A DNA stretch of 64,000 nucleotides. Source: Avibacterium paragallinarum (GTDB lineage: Bacteria; Pseudomonadota; Gammaproteobacteria; Enterobacterales; Pasteurellaceae). The stretch covers positions 1 through 64,000 of the forward strand of contig NZ_UGHK01000002.1 of the NCBI RefSeq assembly GCF_900450705.1, written 5' to 3'. A program made the position numbers and the translations under genes. A model generated the notes under the pieces. It was not told where the DNA came from and did not search any database. It saw only the letters and a list, made by a program, of their open reading frames with translations. Position 1 is the stretch's first letter, and the number at the start of each line of letters is the position of its first letter. This document shows positions 52,801 through 60,790 of this stretch, one piece after another.

Positions 52801-54779
52801 CATCGCAAGAATTATTAGGCTTAGAAACAATGCCTACAACATTACAAGGCATTACTTTTAAAGCACGAAATGAAAATTGGGAACGCCGTCGCAAAGCTGG
52901 AGCAAAAGGCAACGTATTTGAATACGCCTTCACCTCCCTACCCCAAGAAGTCCAAGCAGAATATTTGCTTAAAAACAGCAAGCCGTCAAAACAAAGTGCG
53001 GTGGAAAAACAGGCTGAACAGCAAATGACCGAAAGTGCTTGGAACATTCTTGCCTCCGCAACCACTGAACAAGAACGCCGTGCTGAACGTCGTTTTAATG
53101 CGGTGATGAAGCTCAAGGGGTTGTTGGATATGCGCCTTAAATTAATGGACGCCATGGATCGGGTGGTTGAGCATTTTGCGGGGCAAGAAGGCGAGGCGGT
53201 GAGCCGCGGAAGTCTGAAGCGTTGGTGGTACAAAGTGAAAAATCACCCGCAAAGTAACTGGTTGCCCTTATTGTTAGACAGGGTTGAGCGTGATACCACA
53301 AACCGCTATGCCGAAATTGATGATAAAGCGTGGCAATTCTTTTTAGGGGAATACTGTCGCCAAGCCCAGCCCAATTTTGCCATTTGCTATGAAGAACTGA
53401 TGTATGCGGCAGAAAAAAATGGCTGGGTGGTGCCAAGCCTCAACACCTTAAAACGCAAATTTAACCGAGAGCTGACGCCCGCCCAAATTGCCCTGATGCG
53501 AGGCGGTGATCACGCCCTGCGTGAGTTGGTTAAACCGCAACGCCGTAGCGTCGCCCACCTCCAAGCCCTTGAGATTATCAATGGCGATGGTTATCAGCAT
53601 AACGTGTTTGTGGATTGGTATGAGGACGGCTCTCGCCCTATCCGCCCGAAAACGTGGTTTTGGCAAGATGTTCGCACCCGTCGCATTTTGGCGTACTGCG
53701 TGGACGACAGCGAAAACGGCGATCAAATCCGTCAAGCCACCCTGCGATTAATCAAACAATATGGCATCCCAAAGAAAATTTTAATGGATAACACCCGAGC
53801 CGCCTCCGATTTGCAAACCTCCACCCAAACCAAACGAGGTAAGCGGAATAAAGCCATTGTGGTTGATGGGTTGTTTGAACGCCTTGGTATCCAAGTGATC
53901 CGAACCCTTGTATTTAAAGGGCGAGGCAATGGACGAGCCAAGCCGATTGAGCGTGCGTTTAGACGTGATGGATTGCCCGCTTACATTGACCGAAACCGCC
54001 GTTGCGAAGGCTTTTTTACGGGGGATAGCCCAACGGAAAAACCCGAAAACTACCAATACAAAAAAGGCTTAGATAAAGCGACATTTTTGCAAATTGTTGA
54101 AGAGGGTGTGCGTAAGTGGAACGCCAAGAAAGGACGCCAAAGTGAGCTAGGGCAAGGCATTTACAGTGCCGATGAGTTATGGGCAAGGGATTATGCCCAA
54201 GTTGAAGTGATAAAACCTACCGATGAGCAATTACGCCAATTAATGATGCTCGGTGAAAGCACCAAAGTGGACAAATACGGCTGTTTTACCCTCAAAGCGG
54301 GCTACCGCTTAGACGGCGAGAAAAACACCTACTATGCCGAAGCCTTACAGGGCGGGCAATACCCTTATGTGGTGGTGCGGTTTGATCCCGATGACTTACA
54401 CGGCACGGTGTATGTATATGACTTAAATGGCGTGTATTTGTGTGATGCGATCTGTGATAAGCCACTTGCCTTTGACAGCGTGAAAGGGGCGGCAATGCAA
54501 CGTCGCTTAGAGGCACAAGAAGCACGCCAAACCAAAAAGCAAGTACAAACCCTAGAGAAAATGGACAAACACCAACACGAACAATACCGCAAGCATTTTG
54601 ACGACGTACCAGAGGCGGAGTTAGTTGAGCCGAAGAAAGTCAAGCGACTAGTAATGTTCGAGGGGAATTTACAACGCAAAGTCGAAGAAATGGATTGGGT
54701 GGTGGATGACGATCCCCCTACCGAAAACGGATTTGCCAAAGGTGTAGCGAAGTTTAAACAGTTATTAAATGATGATTAA
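52791..54779 (+). CDS. Mu-type transposase A
   Basis: 662 residues from the ATG at 52791 (GGGAGAG upstream; the in-frame ATG at 52755 lies deep in ner). N-terminal Mu DNA-binding domain (WERRRKAGAKGNVFEY), DDE core with IINGDGYQHNVFVDW, KILMDNTRAASD and GRAKPIERAFRRD, then the C-terminal B-interacting region. It cuts and joins the TGAGA... ends. Confidence 0.93.
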   Translation: MWLTSQELLGLETMPTTLQGITFKARNENWERRRKAGAKGNVFEYAFTSLPQEVQAEYLLKNSKPSKQSAVEKQAEQQMTESAWNILASATTEQERRAERRFNAVMKLKGLLDMRLKLMDAMDRVVEHFAGQEGEAVSRGSLKRWWYKVKNHPQSNWLPLLLDRVERDTTNRYAEIDDKAWQFFLGEYCRQAQPNFAICYEELMYAAEKNGWVVPSLNTLKRKFNRELTPAQIALMRGGDHALRELVKPQRRSVAHLQALEIINGDGYQHNVFVDWYEDGSRPIRPKTWFWQDVRTRRILAYCVDDSENGDQIRQATLRLIKQYGIPKKILMDNTRAASDLQTSTQTKRGKRNKAIVVDGLFERLGIQVIRTLVFKGRGNGRAKPIERAFRRDGLPAYIDRNRRCEGFFTGDSPTEKPENYQYKKGLDKATFLQIVEEGVRKWNAKKGRQSELGQGIYSADELWARDYAQVEVIKPTDEQLRQLMMLGESTKVDKYGCFTLKAGYRLDGEKNTYYAEALQGGQYPYVVVRFDPDDLHGTVYVYDLNGVYLCDAICDKPLAFDSVKGAAMQRRLEAQEARQTKKQVQTLEKMDKHQHEQYRKHFDDVPEAELVEPKKVKRLVMFEGNLQRKVEEMDWVVDDDPPTENGFAKGVAKFKQLLNDD

Positions 54780-54796
54780 AGCAACAGGAGAAAGTG

Positions 54797-55096
54797 ATGA
54801 AACAACGAAATCTACAACGTAAAAAGAGCCTAAAGGTCGCAAACGTACTCAAAGCCCTTGAACGTGAAAATACAGAACAACTCAATCAAGCAAAAGAAAA
54901 CGAGGAAGTTGTCGCTCAACTTGAAAGGCAAGCCTTGAGTAGCGTTGCAAGAAAGTGGGAATTGACTGAACAATTTCTTGCCGATACGACACTTCCCCGC
55001 TCTTTGCAAGTCGCGTTGAAAGACTATCAAGCCGCGTTAAGTATCGCCATTTCGCGAAGAGTAAAAGTAAATAGACGTCTTTTGGGGGTATTTTGA
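54797..55096 (+). CDS. Hypothetical early protein
   Basis: 99 residues, AGGAG six bases before the start. Lys/Glu-rich coiled-coil (LKALERENTEQLNQAKENEE, VVAQLERQALSS). Not recognised. The last ten residues may be out of place: the DNA after about 55075 resembles inserted sequence (see the opposite-strand frame). Confidence 0.5.
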   Translation: MKQRNLQRKKSLKVANVLKALERENTEQLNQAKENEEVVAQLERQALSSVARKWELTEQFLADTTLPRSLQVALKDYQAALSIAISRRVKVNRRLLGVF

Positions 55097-55328
55097 AATG
55101 ACGGCTAAACCAGTAAACCAAGTTGACTTGATGTTCTTCACTCTTTGCATAGGTAAATTCTTCAACGTAAGGCAAAAAACGCTGTTCAATAAGAGTGTAA
55201 CGGGAAAAGTTAATTTTATGCAAGATGAAATTTAAACGTTTTTTAACTGATTTAGGAATGCCTTTAAACACTGTTCTTTGATGTTTTTGGGCAAATTTAA
55301 TAATAACACGATCCATAAGCTGATCCAC
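54882..55328 (-). CDS. Opposite-strand open frame between A and B, uncertain
   Basis: 148 codons from a GTG at 55328. The first half (55090-55328) reads like a real basic protein (HQRTVFKGIPKSVKKRLNFI, YTLIEQRFLPYVEEFTYAKS) and fills an otherwise empty gap. The second half lies antisense to the 99-residue gene. No ribosome site. Could be a small early-region moron, or a fragment brought in by an insertion. Confidence 0.3.
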   Translation of the reverse strand: MDQLMDRVIIKFAQKHQRTVFKGIPKSVKKRLNFILHKINFSRYTLIEQRFLPYVEEFTYAKSEEHQVNLVYWFSRHFKIPPKDVYLLLLFAKWRYLTRLDSLSTRLAKSGEVSYRQEIVQSIPTFLQRYSRLAFQVERQLPRFLLLD

Positions 55329-55348
55329 TAGAACAAGGGAATGACATT

Positions 55349-56269
55349 ATGACATTAATTGAACAAATCAAGCAAATTATTGAAAGCGGTGAAATTAACC
55401 GTATGCAACTTGCAAAAGAAATTGGGGTAACGCCACCTGTTATCTCAAGTTATCTCAATGGTAAATATACAGGGGATAATGACAAAATCACCCAATCGCT
55501 AGAAAGTTGGCTAGAACAGCGTGAAATAAAACGCAGTCAATTTATGACCGCACCTGAGTTTATTAAAACCCCAACCGCCGAGCTTATTCACACCATTATT
55601 AGTTATGCTCATGCGTTAGGCTGTATTACCACTGTGTTTGGAATGAGTGGTGCAGGTAAAACAGTCGCCGCACGGGAGTATCAAAAACGCCACCGTAATG
55701 TGTGGCTGGTTACCGCCCACCCAAGCCGTGCCAGCCTTGCGGAAATGCTTTATGAAATCGCTCTTGAATTGGGCGTGGGCGAACCGCCAAAACGCAAGGC
55801 AGCCCTTGCACGCTTAATTGAAAGCCGAATGAAAGGCACAAAAGGCTTGCTGATTGTTGATGAGGCGGATCACCTCTCTTATGAAACGCTGGAAGAGTTA
55901 CGTCTTATTCAGGAAGCCTGCGATGTAGGAATGACTTTAATTGGGAATGACAAGGTTTACACCCGTATGCGTGGTGGCATTAACCAAAGCCACGATTTTG
56001 CCCGCCTTTGGTCGCGTAGTGCGAAAAACGAAAGCATTCAGCATTGCAAAAAAGAAGACATTGTCGCCATTGCCAATGCGTGGCAACTGGATACCACAGA
56101 TAAAAAACTGATCAGCTTATTAGCAGAAACAGGCAAGCGAGGTGGTGGCTTACGCATTTTAACCCAAGTGCTACGCCTTGCGTGGTTTAGTGCCAACGGC
56201 GACAACAAACGCCTTGATTATGACTACATTTTAGCGGCGAAAAATGAATTGCAAGGGGGAACGGTATGA
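55349..56269 (+). CDS. Mu-type transposition protein B (AAA+ ATPase)
   Basis: 306 residues. N-terminal HTH (MQLAKEIGVTPPVISSYLNG), Walker A GMSGAGKT near residue 100, Walker B GLLIVDEADH near 170. B coats target DNA and stimulates transposase A and gives target immunity. Overlaps the next gene (ATGA). Confidence 0.93.
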   Translation: MTLIEQIKQIIESGEINRMQLAKEIGVTPPVISSYLNGKYTGDNDKITQSLESWLEQREIKRSQFMTAPEFIKTPTAELIHTIISYAHALGCITTVFGMSGAGKTVAAREYQKRHRNVWLVTAHPSRASLAEMLYEIALELGVGEPPKRKAALARLIESRMKGTKGLLIVDEADHLSYETLEELRLIQEACDVGMTLIGNDKVYTRMRGGINQSHDFARLWSRSAKNESIQHCKKEDIVAIANAWQLDTTDKKLISLLAETGKRGGGLRILTQVLRLAWFSANGDNKRLDYDYILAAKNELQGGTV

Positions 56270-56571
56270 AACGCACCACATTAACCCACCCAAACCCTGT
56301 TTTACGAGGCAATAACGAGATGGTGTTGAACTACCTAAGCCAAGTGCAAAAGTGCATTAGAAAGCTGGAAGAAATGGGCTTGCACGTGATTAATGTGCAT
56401 TTTGAACATATCAAACCAAAAGTGCGGGTGCAACCCAACCATAACACCAAAGAACTAGAAAAAACCGCTCAAGCGATGCGGTATATCCTCGGCAATGATG
56501 GACAACGCTTTGACGAGTGGCAAATGATAGTGGAAGGCATTAAGGTGGTTTGGAGGAGTTATGCCAACTAG
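56266..56571 (+). CDS. Hypothetical early protein, conserved near B
   Basis: 101 residues. PNPVLRGNNEMVLNYLSQVQ, KVRVQPNHNTKELEKTAQAM. No named domain recognised; similar genes follow B in Mu-like phages of Haemophilus. Overlaps B and the following gene. Confidence 0.55.
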   Translation: MKRTTLTHPNPVLRGNNEMVLNYLSQVQKCIRKLEEMGLHVINVHFEHIKPKVRVQPNHNTKELEKTAQAMRYILGNDGQRFDEWQMIVEGIKVVWRSYAN

Positions 56572-56794
56572 AAAGTGCGGCGAACGGGGGAAAGCAAAAT
56601 GCCATACCGTTTATGCAATCTATAAAGGCGAAATCAATATCGCTGATGGCACAGCCGCAGAGCTAGCAAGACGATTAAACAAAAGCCAAGGTTATATCCG
56701 TATGCTAGCCAGTAGCAGAATACATAAGTTAGCAGAACAAAATCCAAACCGCTTAATGGCAATCAAAATCGGTTATACCACCGATGAACTATAA
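56561..56794 (+). CDS. Small HTH-type early protein
   Basis: 77 residues. YAIYKGEINIADGTAAELAR followed by RLNKSQGYIRMLASSRIHKL is like small phage helix-turn-helix proteins with a YxIYKG start. GGAGGAG upstream. Confidence 0.55.
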   Translation: MPTRKCGERGKAKCHTVYAIYKGEINIADGTAAELARRLNKSQGYIRMLASSRIHKLAEQNPNRLMAIKIGYTTDEL

Positions 56795-56804
56795 GGAGAA
56801 AAAA

Positions 56805-57005
56805 ATGAAAAAACTCACCCTAATTTGCACCGCACTTTTATTGGCAGGGTGTGATGGACAAACCCGTGCCAAGTTTACCGACGTGCGAATTGCGGAAATT
56901 TGCAAAGGTGGCGTGGTGTATTTAGTTGTTAATAATGGCGGCATCACCCCAAAAATCAACGCCAATTATGACGTTTATACCTGTAATCAATCAGCTAACC
57001 CATAG
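56805..57005 (+). CDS. Small lipoprotein
   Basis: 66 residues from the ATG at 56805 (AAGGAG upstream). Signal peptide KKLTLICTALLLAGC with a lipobox LLAGC. The mature part is short with one Cys pair. An early-expressed phage lipoprotein could act in superinfection exclusion; that is only a suggestion from other phages. Confidence 0.7.
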   Translation: MKKLTLICTALLLAGCDGQTRAKFTDVRIAEICKGGVVYLVVNNGGITPKINANYDVYTCNQSANP

Positions 57006-57014
57006 GAGAAAACA

Positions 57015-57521
57015 ATGAGTAAAACCAAACTAAAAAGCGACACCATCCGCTATCAAACCCGAGAAGAAGTGGAGATTGCGATTAAAGATATTGGCGATTT
57101 GCAACGTGAGTTACAACGCCTTGCGACCCACCAAAATGACGAACTGGCAGCGATTACCGAAAAATATGCCCCAAAAATCACCGCTCTTCAGGAGCAAATG
57201 AAGCCTTTACAAAAAGCTATCGAAGTGTGGTGTGAAGCCAACCGTGCGGAGCTGACACAAAACGGTAAAACGAAAACGGGCAGCTTTAACACGGGCGAAG
57301 TGCAATGGCGACAACGTCCACCGAGTGTATCAATCCGCAAAGCGGACGAAGTGTTGGCAAGATTGCGTGCGTTAGGATTAACTCAGTTTATCCGCACCAA
57401 AGAAGAGCCAAACAAAGAAGCGATGCTCGCAGAGCCAAATATCGCATCAACGGTCACGGGCATTACGATTAAAACTGCCGTGGAAGATTTTGTGATCAAA
57501 CCGTTTGAACAGGAGGTGTAA
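57015..57521 (+). CDS. gam: Gam host-nuclease inhibitor
   Basis: 168 residues, typical Mu Gam length. Long paired helices (EEVEIAIKDIGDLQRELQRL) and FNTGEVQWRQRPPSVSI plus FIRTKEEPNKEAML. Gam binds DNA ends like Ku and blocks exonucleases. Confidence 0.92.
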   Translation: MSKTKLKSDTIRYQTREEVEIAIKDIGDLQRELQRLATHQNDELAAITEKYAPKITALQEQMKPLQKAIEVWCEANRAELTQNGKTKTGSFNTGEVQWRQRPPSVSIRKADEVLARLRALGLTQFIRTKEEPNKEAMLAEPNIASTVTGITIKTAVEDFVIKPFEQEV

Positions 57522-57596
57522 ATGGGTGATGTGATTATTGTGCTGGGCTATTTTGCCTTAATGGGTTGGATTATGTGGCTATTTACAAAGAGTTAA
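57522..57596 (+). CDS. 24-residue single-span membrane peptide
   Basis: MGDVIIVLGYFALMGWIMWL then FTKS, with AGGAGG upstream. Almost wholly one hydrophobic helix. Tiny but well positioned with a strong ribosome site directly after gam. Confidence 0.55.
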   Translation: MGDVIIVLGYFALMGWIMWLFTKS

Positions 57597-57599
57597 AAC

Positions 57600-57659
57600 C
57601 CTTTTCAACGCTCTTTAAACCTGATTTAAGGGGCGTTTATAAAGTGTTTTAAATCAAAA
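57600..57659. repeat. TTTAAA-containing spacer
   Basis: CTTTAAACCTG, ATTTAAGGGGCG and TTTTAAATC occur in tandem in this gap, like the other phage TTTAAA arrays, but spacing is less regular. Confidence 0.4.
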
Positions 57660-57675
57660 AATAGGAGCAATGACA

Positions 57676-57849
57676 ATGAATTATCACGCTGAAATAGACG
57701 TTAAATTGACTTTGGGTATTGAAGCTGAAACCAAAGACGATGCGATATGTTATATCGACCAACTACTGGAAGAAATCCATGAAGGCTACGCTATTGGTCT
57801 GAAGTATCGAATTAATTTTGTCAATGAGGAAGGCGAAGATGAAGAATAA
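57676..57849 (+). CDS. Hypothetical acidic small protein
   Basis: 57 residues, AGGAG upstream. IDVKLTLGIEAETKDDAICY is similar in pattern to the next gene (strand then DDA helix), suggesting a duplicated small fold. Overlaps the following gene by 11 bases. Confidence 0.55.
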   Translation: MNYHAEIDVKLTLGIEAETKDDAICYIDQLLEEIHEGYAIGLKYRINFVNEEGEDEE

Positions 57850-58006
57850 ATACCTTGTCAGAGTTTATGGAATGGTTGAAATCACCGTAGAAGCCGAAAG
57901 CATTGAGCAGGCGGCGGAAAAATGTGATTTAAACACCTTAGACCTGAATAAATTGCCTCATCAGATTACGGAAATTGACGAGGTTGTGGAGGTTGAAGAG
58001 CTATGA
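57839..58006 (+). CDS. Hypothetical acidic small protein
   Basis: 55 residues. YLVRVYGMVEITVEAESIEQ then AAEKCDL; an (beta)-(beta)-alpha pattern common in small phage proteins of the DpnD/PcfM kind. Overlaps both neighbours. Confidence 0.5.
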   Translation: MKNKYLVRVYGMVEITVEAESIEQAAEKCDLNTLDLNKLPHQITEIDEVVEVEEL

Positions 58007-58173
58007 CAACGCAAAAGCAAAGTGAACTTGCACTCAAGCTGGATATGATGATCGGACAGCTTCAACAAGCAGTCAGAGCGATTAATACGGGCAACTATAT
58101 TGCGGCGGGGGTGTATCTGGAGCTGGTGCAAAATCAGTTGCCCAAAGCGAGATGGCAAGTAGTGAGGGGATAA
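58003..58173 (+). CDS. Hypothetical helical small protein
   Basis: 56 residues. LALKLDMMIGQLQQAVRAIN, amphipathic helix pair. Overlaps the previous stop; the next gene begins two bases after its stop. Unknown. Confidence 0.5.
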   Translation: MTTQKQSELALKLDMMIGQLQQAVRAINTGNYIAAGVYLELVQNQLPKARWQVVRG

Positions 58174-58174
58174 A

Positions 58175-58897
58175 ATGAAACGCGAAAAACTATTAAGAAA
58201 AATAAAAAAGTTGCTTGCACTAAGTAAATCAAGCAATCCTCACGAGGCAGCAAAAGCGTTAGAGATGGCACAGAAATTAATGGCTGAACATCAAATAAAT
58301 CAGGTTGATATTGAGGTGTCATCAATACATAACCAAAAGAGATTTGCAATGAAGACTGCACGATATGTCTTAATGCTTTCAGGCGTAATACGCAAAGCAT
58401 TTGGGGTTGAAGCCTATGTCGCTAATTATTATGACGATGGTAGCGAATATGGCGAAGGTCTATGTCACATGGTGTTTTTCGGTGTGCAAGAAAAGCCCAC
58501 TATCGCCTCATATTGTTTTGATGTGCTATATCGACAATTACAAAAAGCCCGAAAAGCTTTTAATGCAAAACAAAATAAGAAATTAAAACGCAGTACATTG
58601 ATTGCGAGAGCCGATGCCTTTTGCGAAGGGTGGGTAATGGGTGTCGCTAAAAATGTGGAAAAATTTGCTGTATCTGAAGAAGAAAGCCAATTGATGAGTG
58701 CTTATTATAAAACAAAAGTGGAATCCGCAAGAAATTTTGGGAAGTGCAAAAGTCGAGAAAGCGGAAATACAAAAGAAAAAAATGATAACTCTCGTTGGCT
58801 TGGTTTTGAGGAAGGGCGAAAAGTTGAGTTAAATCACGGTGTAAATGGAACCGAAACAAAGAAATTAGGAGCAAAAAATGAAAACGATATTAACTAA
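58175..58897 (+). CDS. DUF2786-domain protein
   Basis: 240 residues. N-terminal DUF2786 (LRKIKKLLALSKSSNPHEAA, ALEMAQKLMAEHQI), then a DUF7168-like region (FFGVQEKPTIASYCFDVLYR). Frequent in phage early regions; function unknown. The C-terminal tail is Lys/Asn-rich. Confidence 0.75.
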   Translation: MKREKLLRKIKKLLALSKSSNPHEAAKALEMAQKLMAEHQINQVDIEVSSIHNQKRFAMKTARYVLMLSGVIRKAFGVEAYVANYYDDGSEYGEGLCHMVFFGVQEKPTIASYCFDVLYRQLQKARKAFNAKQNKKLKRSTLIARADAFCEGWVMGVAKNVEKFAVSEEESQLMSAYYKTKVESARNFGKCKSRESGNTKEKNDNSRWLGFEEGRKVELNHGVNGTETKKLGAKNENDIN

Positions 58898-59237
58898 TCA
58901 AGAACGAGGCAGTATTTGGATCTCAATGGATATTGCTGATGATTGCCTAAATGAGGCTTTAGCTCTGTGGGATCGCTATATTGATGGCGAAGTACAGCAA
59001 GAATATGAGGCAATTAAAGCGATTGAGCTAGCAGAGGGGGAAACAGTAGAAACGCTTTCTGCGGATTGTATTTCCCCCTTAGATTGCCTAGAGCTTATTG
59101 TGATGGATTTAGATGAAGCGATGCGATATATCAAACACGTTCGCCCAATTTTGAAAAAATTGATTAAAGCCCAACGTAAGCACCCCGAACAGACTATTAA
59201 AGAAGTGATGTGGGGAACAATGGGGCAAGCAGATTAA
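58878..59237 (+). CDS. Hypothetical early protein
   Basis: 119 residues, acidic and helical (ISMDIADDCLNEALALWDRY). Overlaps the previous gene by 20 bases; TAGGAG upstream. No family recognised. Confidence 0.55.
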   Translation: MKTILTNQERGSIWISMDIADDCLNEALALWDRYIDGEVQQEYEAIKAIELAEGETVETLSADCISPLDCLELIVMDLDEAMRYIKHVRPILKKLIKAQRKHPEQTIKEVMWGTMGQAD

Positions 59238-59247
59238 AACCCATTTA

Positions 59248-59304
59248 CCGCCCTTTTAATCTCCCCTAGCCCCTCTTTACAAAAGAGGGGAACTGAGAGG
59301 GCGG
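59248..59304. repeat. Long hairpin element
   Basis: CCCCTCTTT-ACA-AAAGAGGGG core, with an outer CCGCCC/GGGCGG pair and CTCCCC/GAGAGG in between. Looks like a small palindromic intergenic repeat or an attenuator between the early and middle genes. Confidence 0.6.
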
Positions 59305-59329
59305 AATAATGTGTTTTAAGGGAGGTCTA

Positions 59330-59803
59330 ATGTACACTAAACCCAAATATATCCAGCTTATCCATATCGCCAAGCAAAAGCTCGGTATAGATGAGCTTAG
59401 TTATCGTGCAATGCTAGAACGGCTCACGGGCAAAAGCTCAACGAAGCAAATGACGATTAAAGAACTTAGTCAGGTTTTACACGAATTGGAAGATAAAGGC
59501 TTTCGTAACACCGCAAAAAAAGCCGTTCGGACAACAGGCAAAATGAGAACTGCGAAACCGACTATTGTGGATAAAATCCGCGTGCTTTGGCGAGCAATGC
59601 ACAAGCAGGGCATTATTCGTGATGGGTCAGATACCGCCCTTGACCAGTTTGCCCGCAATATTGTCAATGTTGAGCTAGTGAAAAAAGGCAATAACGTGCT
59701 GATTATGACGGTGGCAGGGTTAAATGGGGATAACAAGTTGGCGACACAGGTGTTAGAGCGGTTAAAACAATGGCAAAAACGGGTGGAGAGGAAAAATGGA
59801 TAA
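59330..59803 (+). CDS. gemA: Mu gp16 (GemA)-like regulator, DUF1018
   Basis: 157 residues from the ATG at 59330 (GGAGGT upstream). KYIQLIHIAKQKLGIDELSY and RAMLERLTGKSS are the DUF1018 signature. In Mu, GemA modulates host gyrase and mor expression. Overlaps the mor-like gene. Confidence 0.88.
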   Translation: MYTKPKYIQLIHIAKQKLGIDELSYRAMLERLTGKSSTKQMTIKELSQVLHELEDKGFRNTAKKAVRTTGKMRTAKPTIVDKIRVLWRAMHKQGIIRDGSDTALDQFARNIVNVELVKKGNNVLIMTVAGLNGDNKLATQVLERLKQWQKRVERKNG

Positions 59804-60158
59804 AGACAAATTAGATGTGTTTGAACGCAAAGCCCCAGAAGTGTTGGCAGATTTAGCAGCTCATGTTGAGCAAGAGTTAATCAATCGTTATGAAATGCCC
59901 GAAGAACAAGCCAAACAAGCGGGAGTTGATGTGGCAATGCGGATTTCAAGAGCTTGGGCGGGGGAGATTATTTATATCCCTCGTGCTTTGCTATTAGCAT
60001 TATCTGAACGTGATTTGAAAATTTGGCGTGAGTTTAACGGGGTTAATCACCGTGAGCTTGCCCGTAAGTATGGCGTATCAATGCAATGGGTATATCAGAT
60101 AGTTAAACGGATGCAAAAGGAAGAGATCGACCGTCGGCAGTTTGATATGTTTAAGTAA
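59796..60158 (+). CDS. mor: Middle operon regulator (Mor)
   Basis: 120 residues. Dimerisation part with GEIIYIPRALLLALSERDLK (beta-strand core) and HTH HRELARKYGVSMQWVYQIVK. Mor activates the middle promoter, leading to C and the late genes. The lysis genes follow after a non-coding gap with a TTTAAA array. Confidence 0.9.
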   Translation: MDKDKLDVFERKAPEVLADLAAHVEQELINRYEMPEEQAKQAGVDVAMRISRAWAGEIIYIPRALLLALSERDLKIWREFNGVNHRELARKYGVSMQWVYQIVKRMQKEEIDRRQFDMFK

Positions 60159-60160
60159 AA

Positions 60161-60236
60161 AATCTTTAAACCACTTTAAAATAGTTCTTTAAACAAAATC
60201 TTTAAACTCCTTTTAAAAGCATTTAGAAGGAGTTTA
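60161..60236 (+). promoter_or_regulatory. TTTAAA array and hairpin sequestering the lysis-gene ribosome site
   Basis: Repeated CTTTAAA units (60164-60206) share a 20-mer with 73-92. TAAACTCCTTTTAAA (60203-60217) pairs with TTTAGAAGGAGTTTA (60222-60236), 15 bp with one wobble and a four-base loop. AAGGAG at 60227-60232 is the ribosome site of the endolysin gene. Confidence 0.6.
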
Positions 60237-60242
60237 TGTTAT

Positions 60243-60788
60243 ATGCCCTTTCCCATTACCAAAATCGTGATCCACTGTTCTGCCACGCAGAACGGTAAAT
60301 CCTTACGCAATAAAACAAAATCCGCCGCTCAAGTGATTGACAGCTGGCATAAGCAGCGTGGTTTTAAGCGTAACCCTATCAACACCAAACATTTTAACCC
60401 GCACTTGCCACATATTGGCTACCACTTTGTTATTGATACCGATGGCACGATTGAAACTGGTCGTCAAGAGGGAGAAAACGGGGCGCATGTCAAAGGGCAT
60501 AACGCCCACAGCCTAGGGATTTGTCTGGTGGGTGGCATTAGCATTACAGGCAAAAACTACGGACGCTACACCGCCAAACAATGGCAAGCCTTACACAAGC
60601 TATTACAAGAGTTAGAGGCTAAATATCCAGATGCACGAATTTGTGGACATCGCGATTTAAGCCCAGACCTTAATGGCGACGGCACGATTACGCCCAATGA
60701 GTGGCTCAAGGATTGTCCGTGCTTTGACGTTTGGAGTTGGCTTGATAGCGAGCAGATTATTAACGTAGATCATCTGTTTAAGGGGTAA
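60243..60788 (+). CDS. Endolysin, N-acetylmuramoyl-L-alanine amidase (Amidase_2)
   Basis: 181 residues. Zinc ligands in IVIHCSAT (His near 10) and ICGHRDLSPD (His near 138), with CPCFDVW (Cys near 160). No signal peptide, so it needs a holin. Start at 60243; an upstream ATG at 60236 opens only a 20-codon overlapping frame. Confidence 0.92.
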   Translation: MPFPITKIVIHCSATQNGKSLRNKTKSAAQVIDSWHKQRGFKRNPINTKHFNPHLPHIGYHFVIDTDGTIETGRQEGENGAHVKGHNAHSLGICLVGGISITGKNYGRYTAKQWQALHKLLQELEAKYPDARICGHRDLSPDLNGDGTITPNEWLKDCPCFDVWSWLDSEQIINVDHLFKG

Positions 60789-60790
60789 AA

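Noticed and set aside
55098-55236. 45-codon plus-strand frame after the 99-residue early gene
   Set aside because: Weak ribosome site and no recognisable content; the minus frame across the same DNA looks more protein-like.
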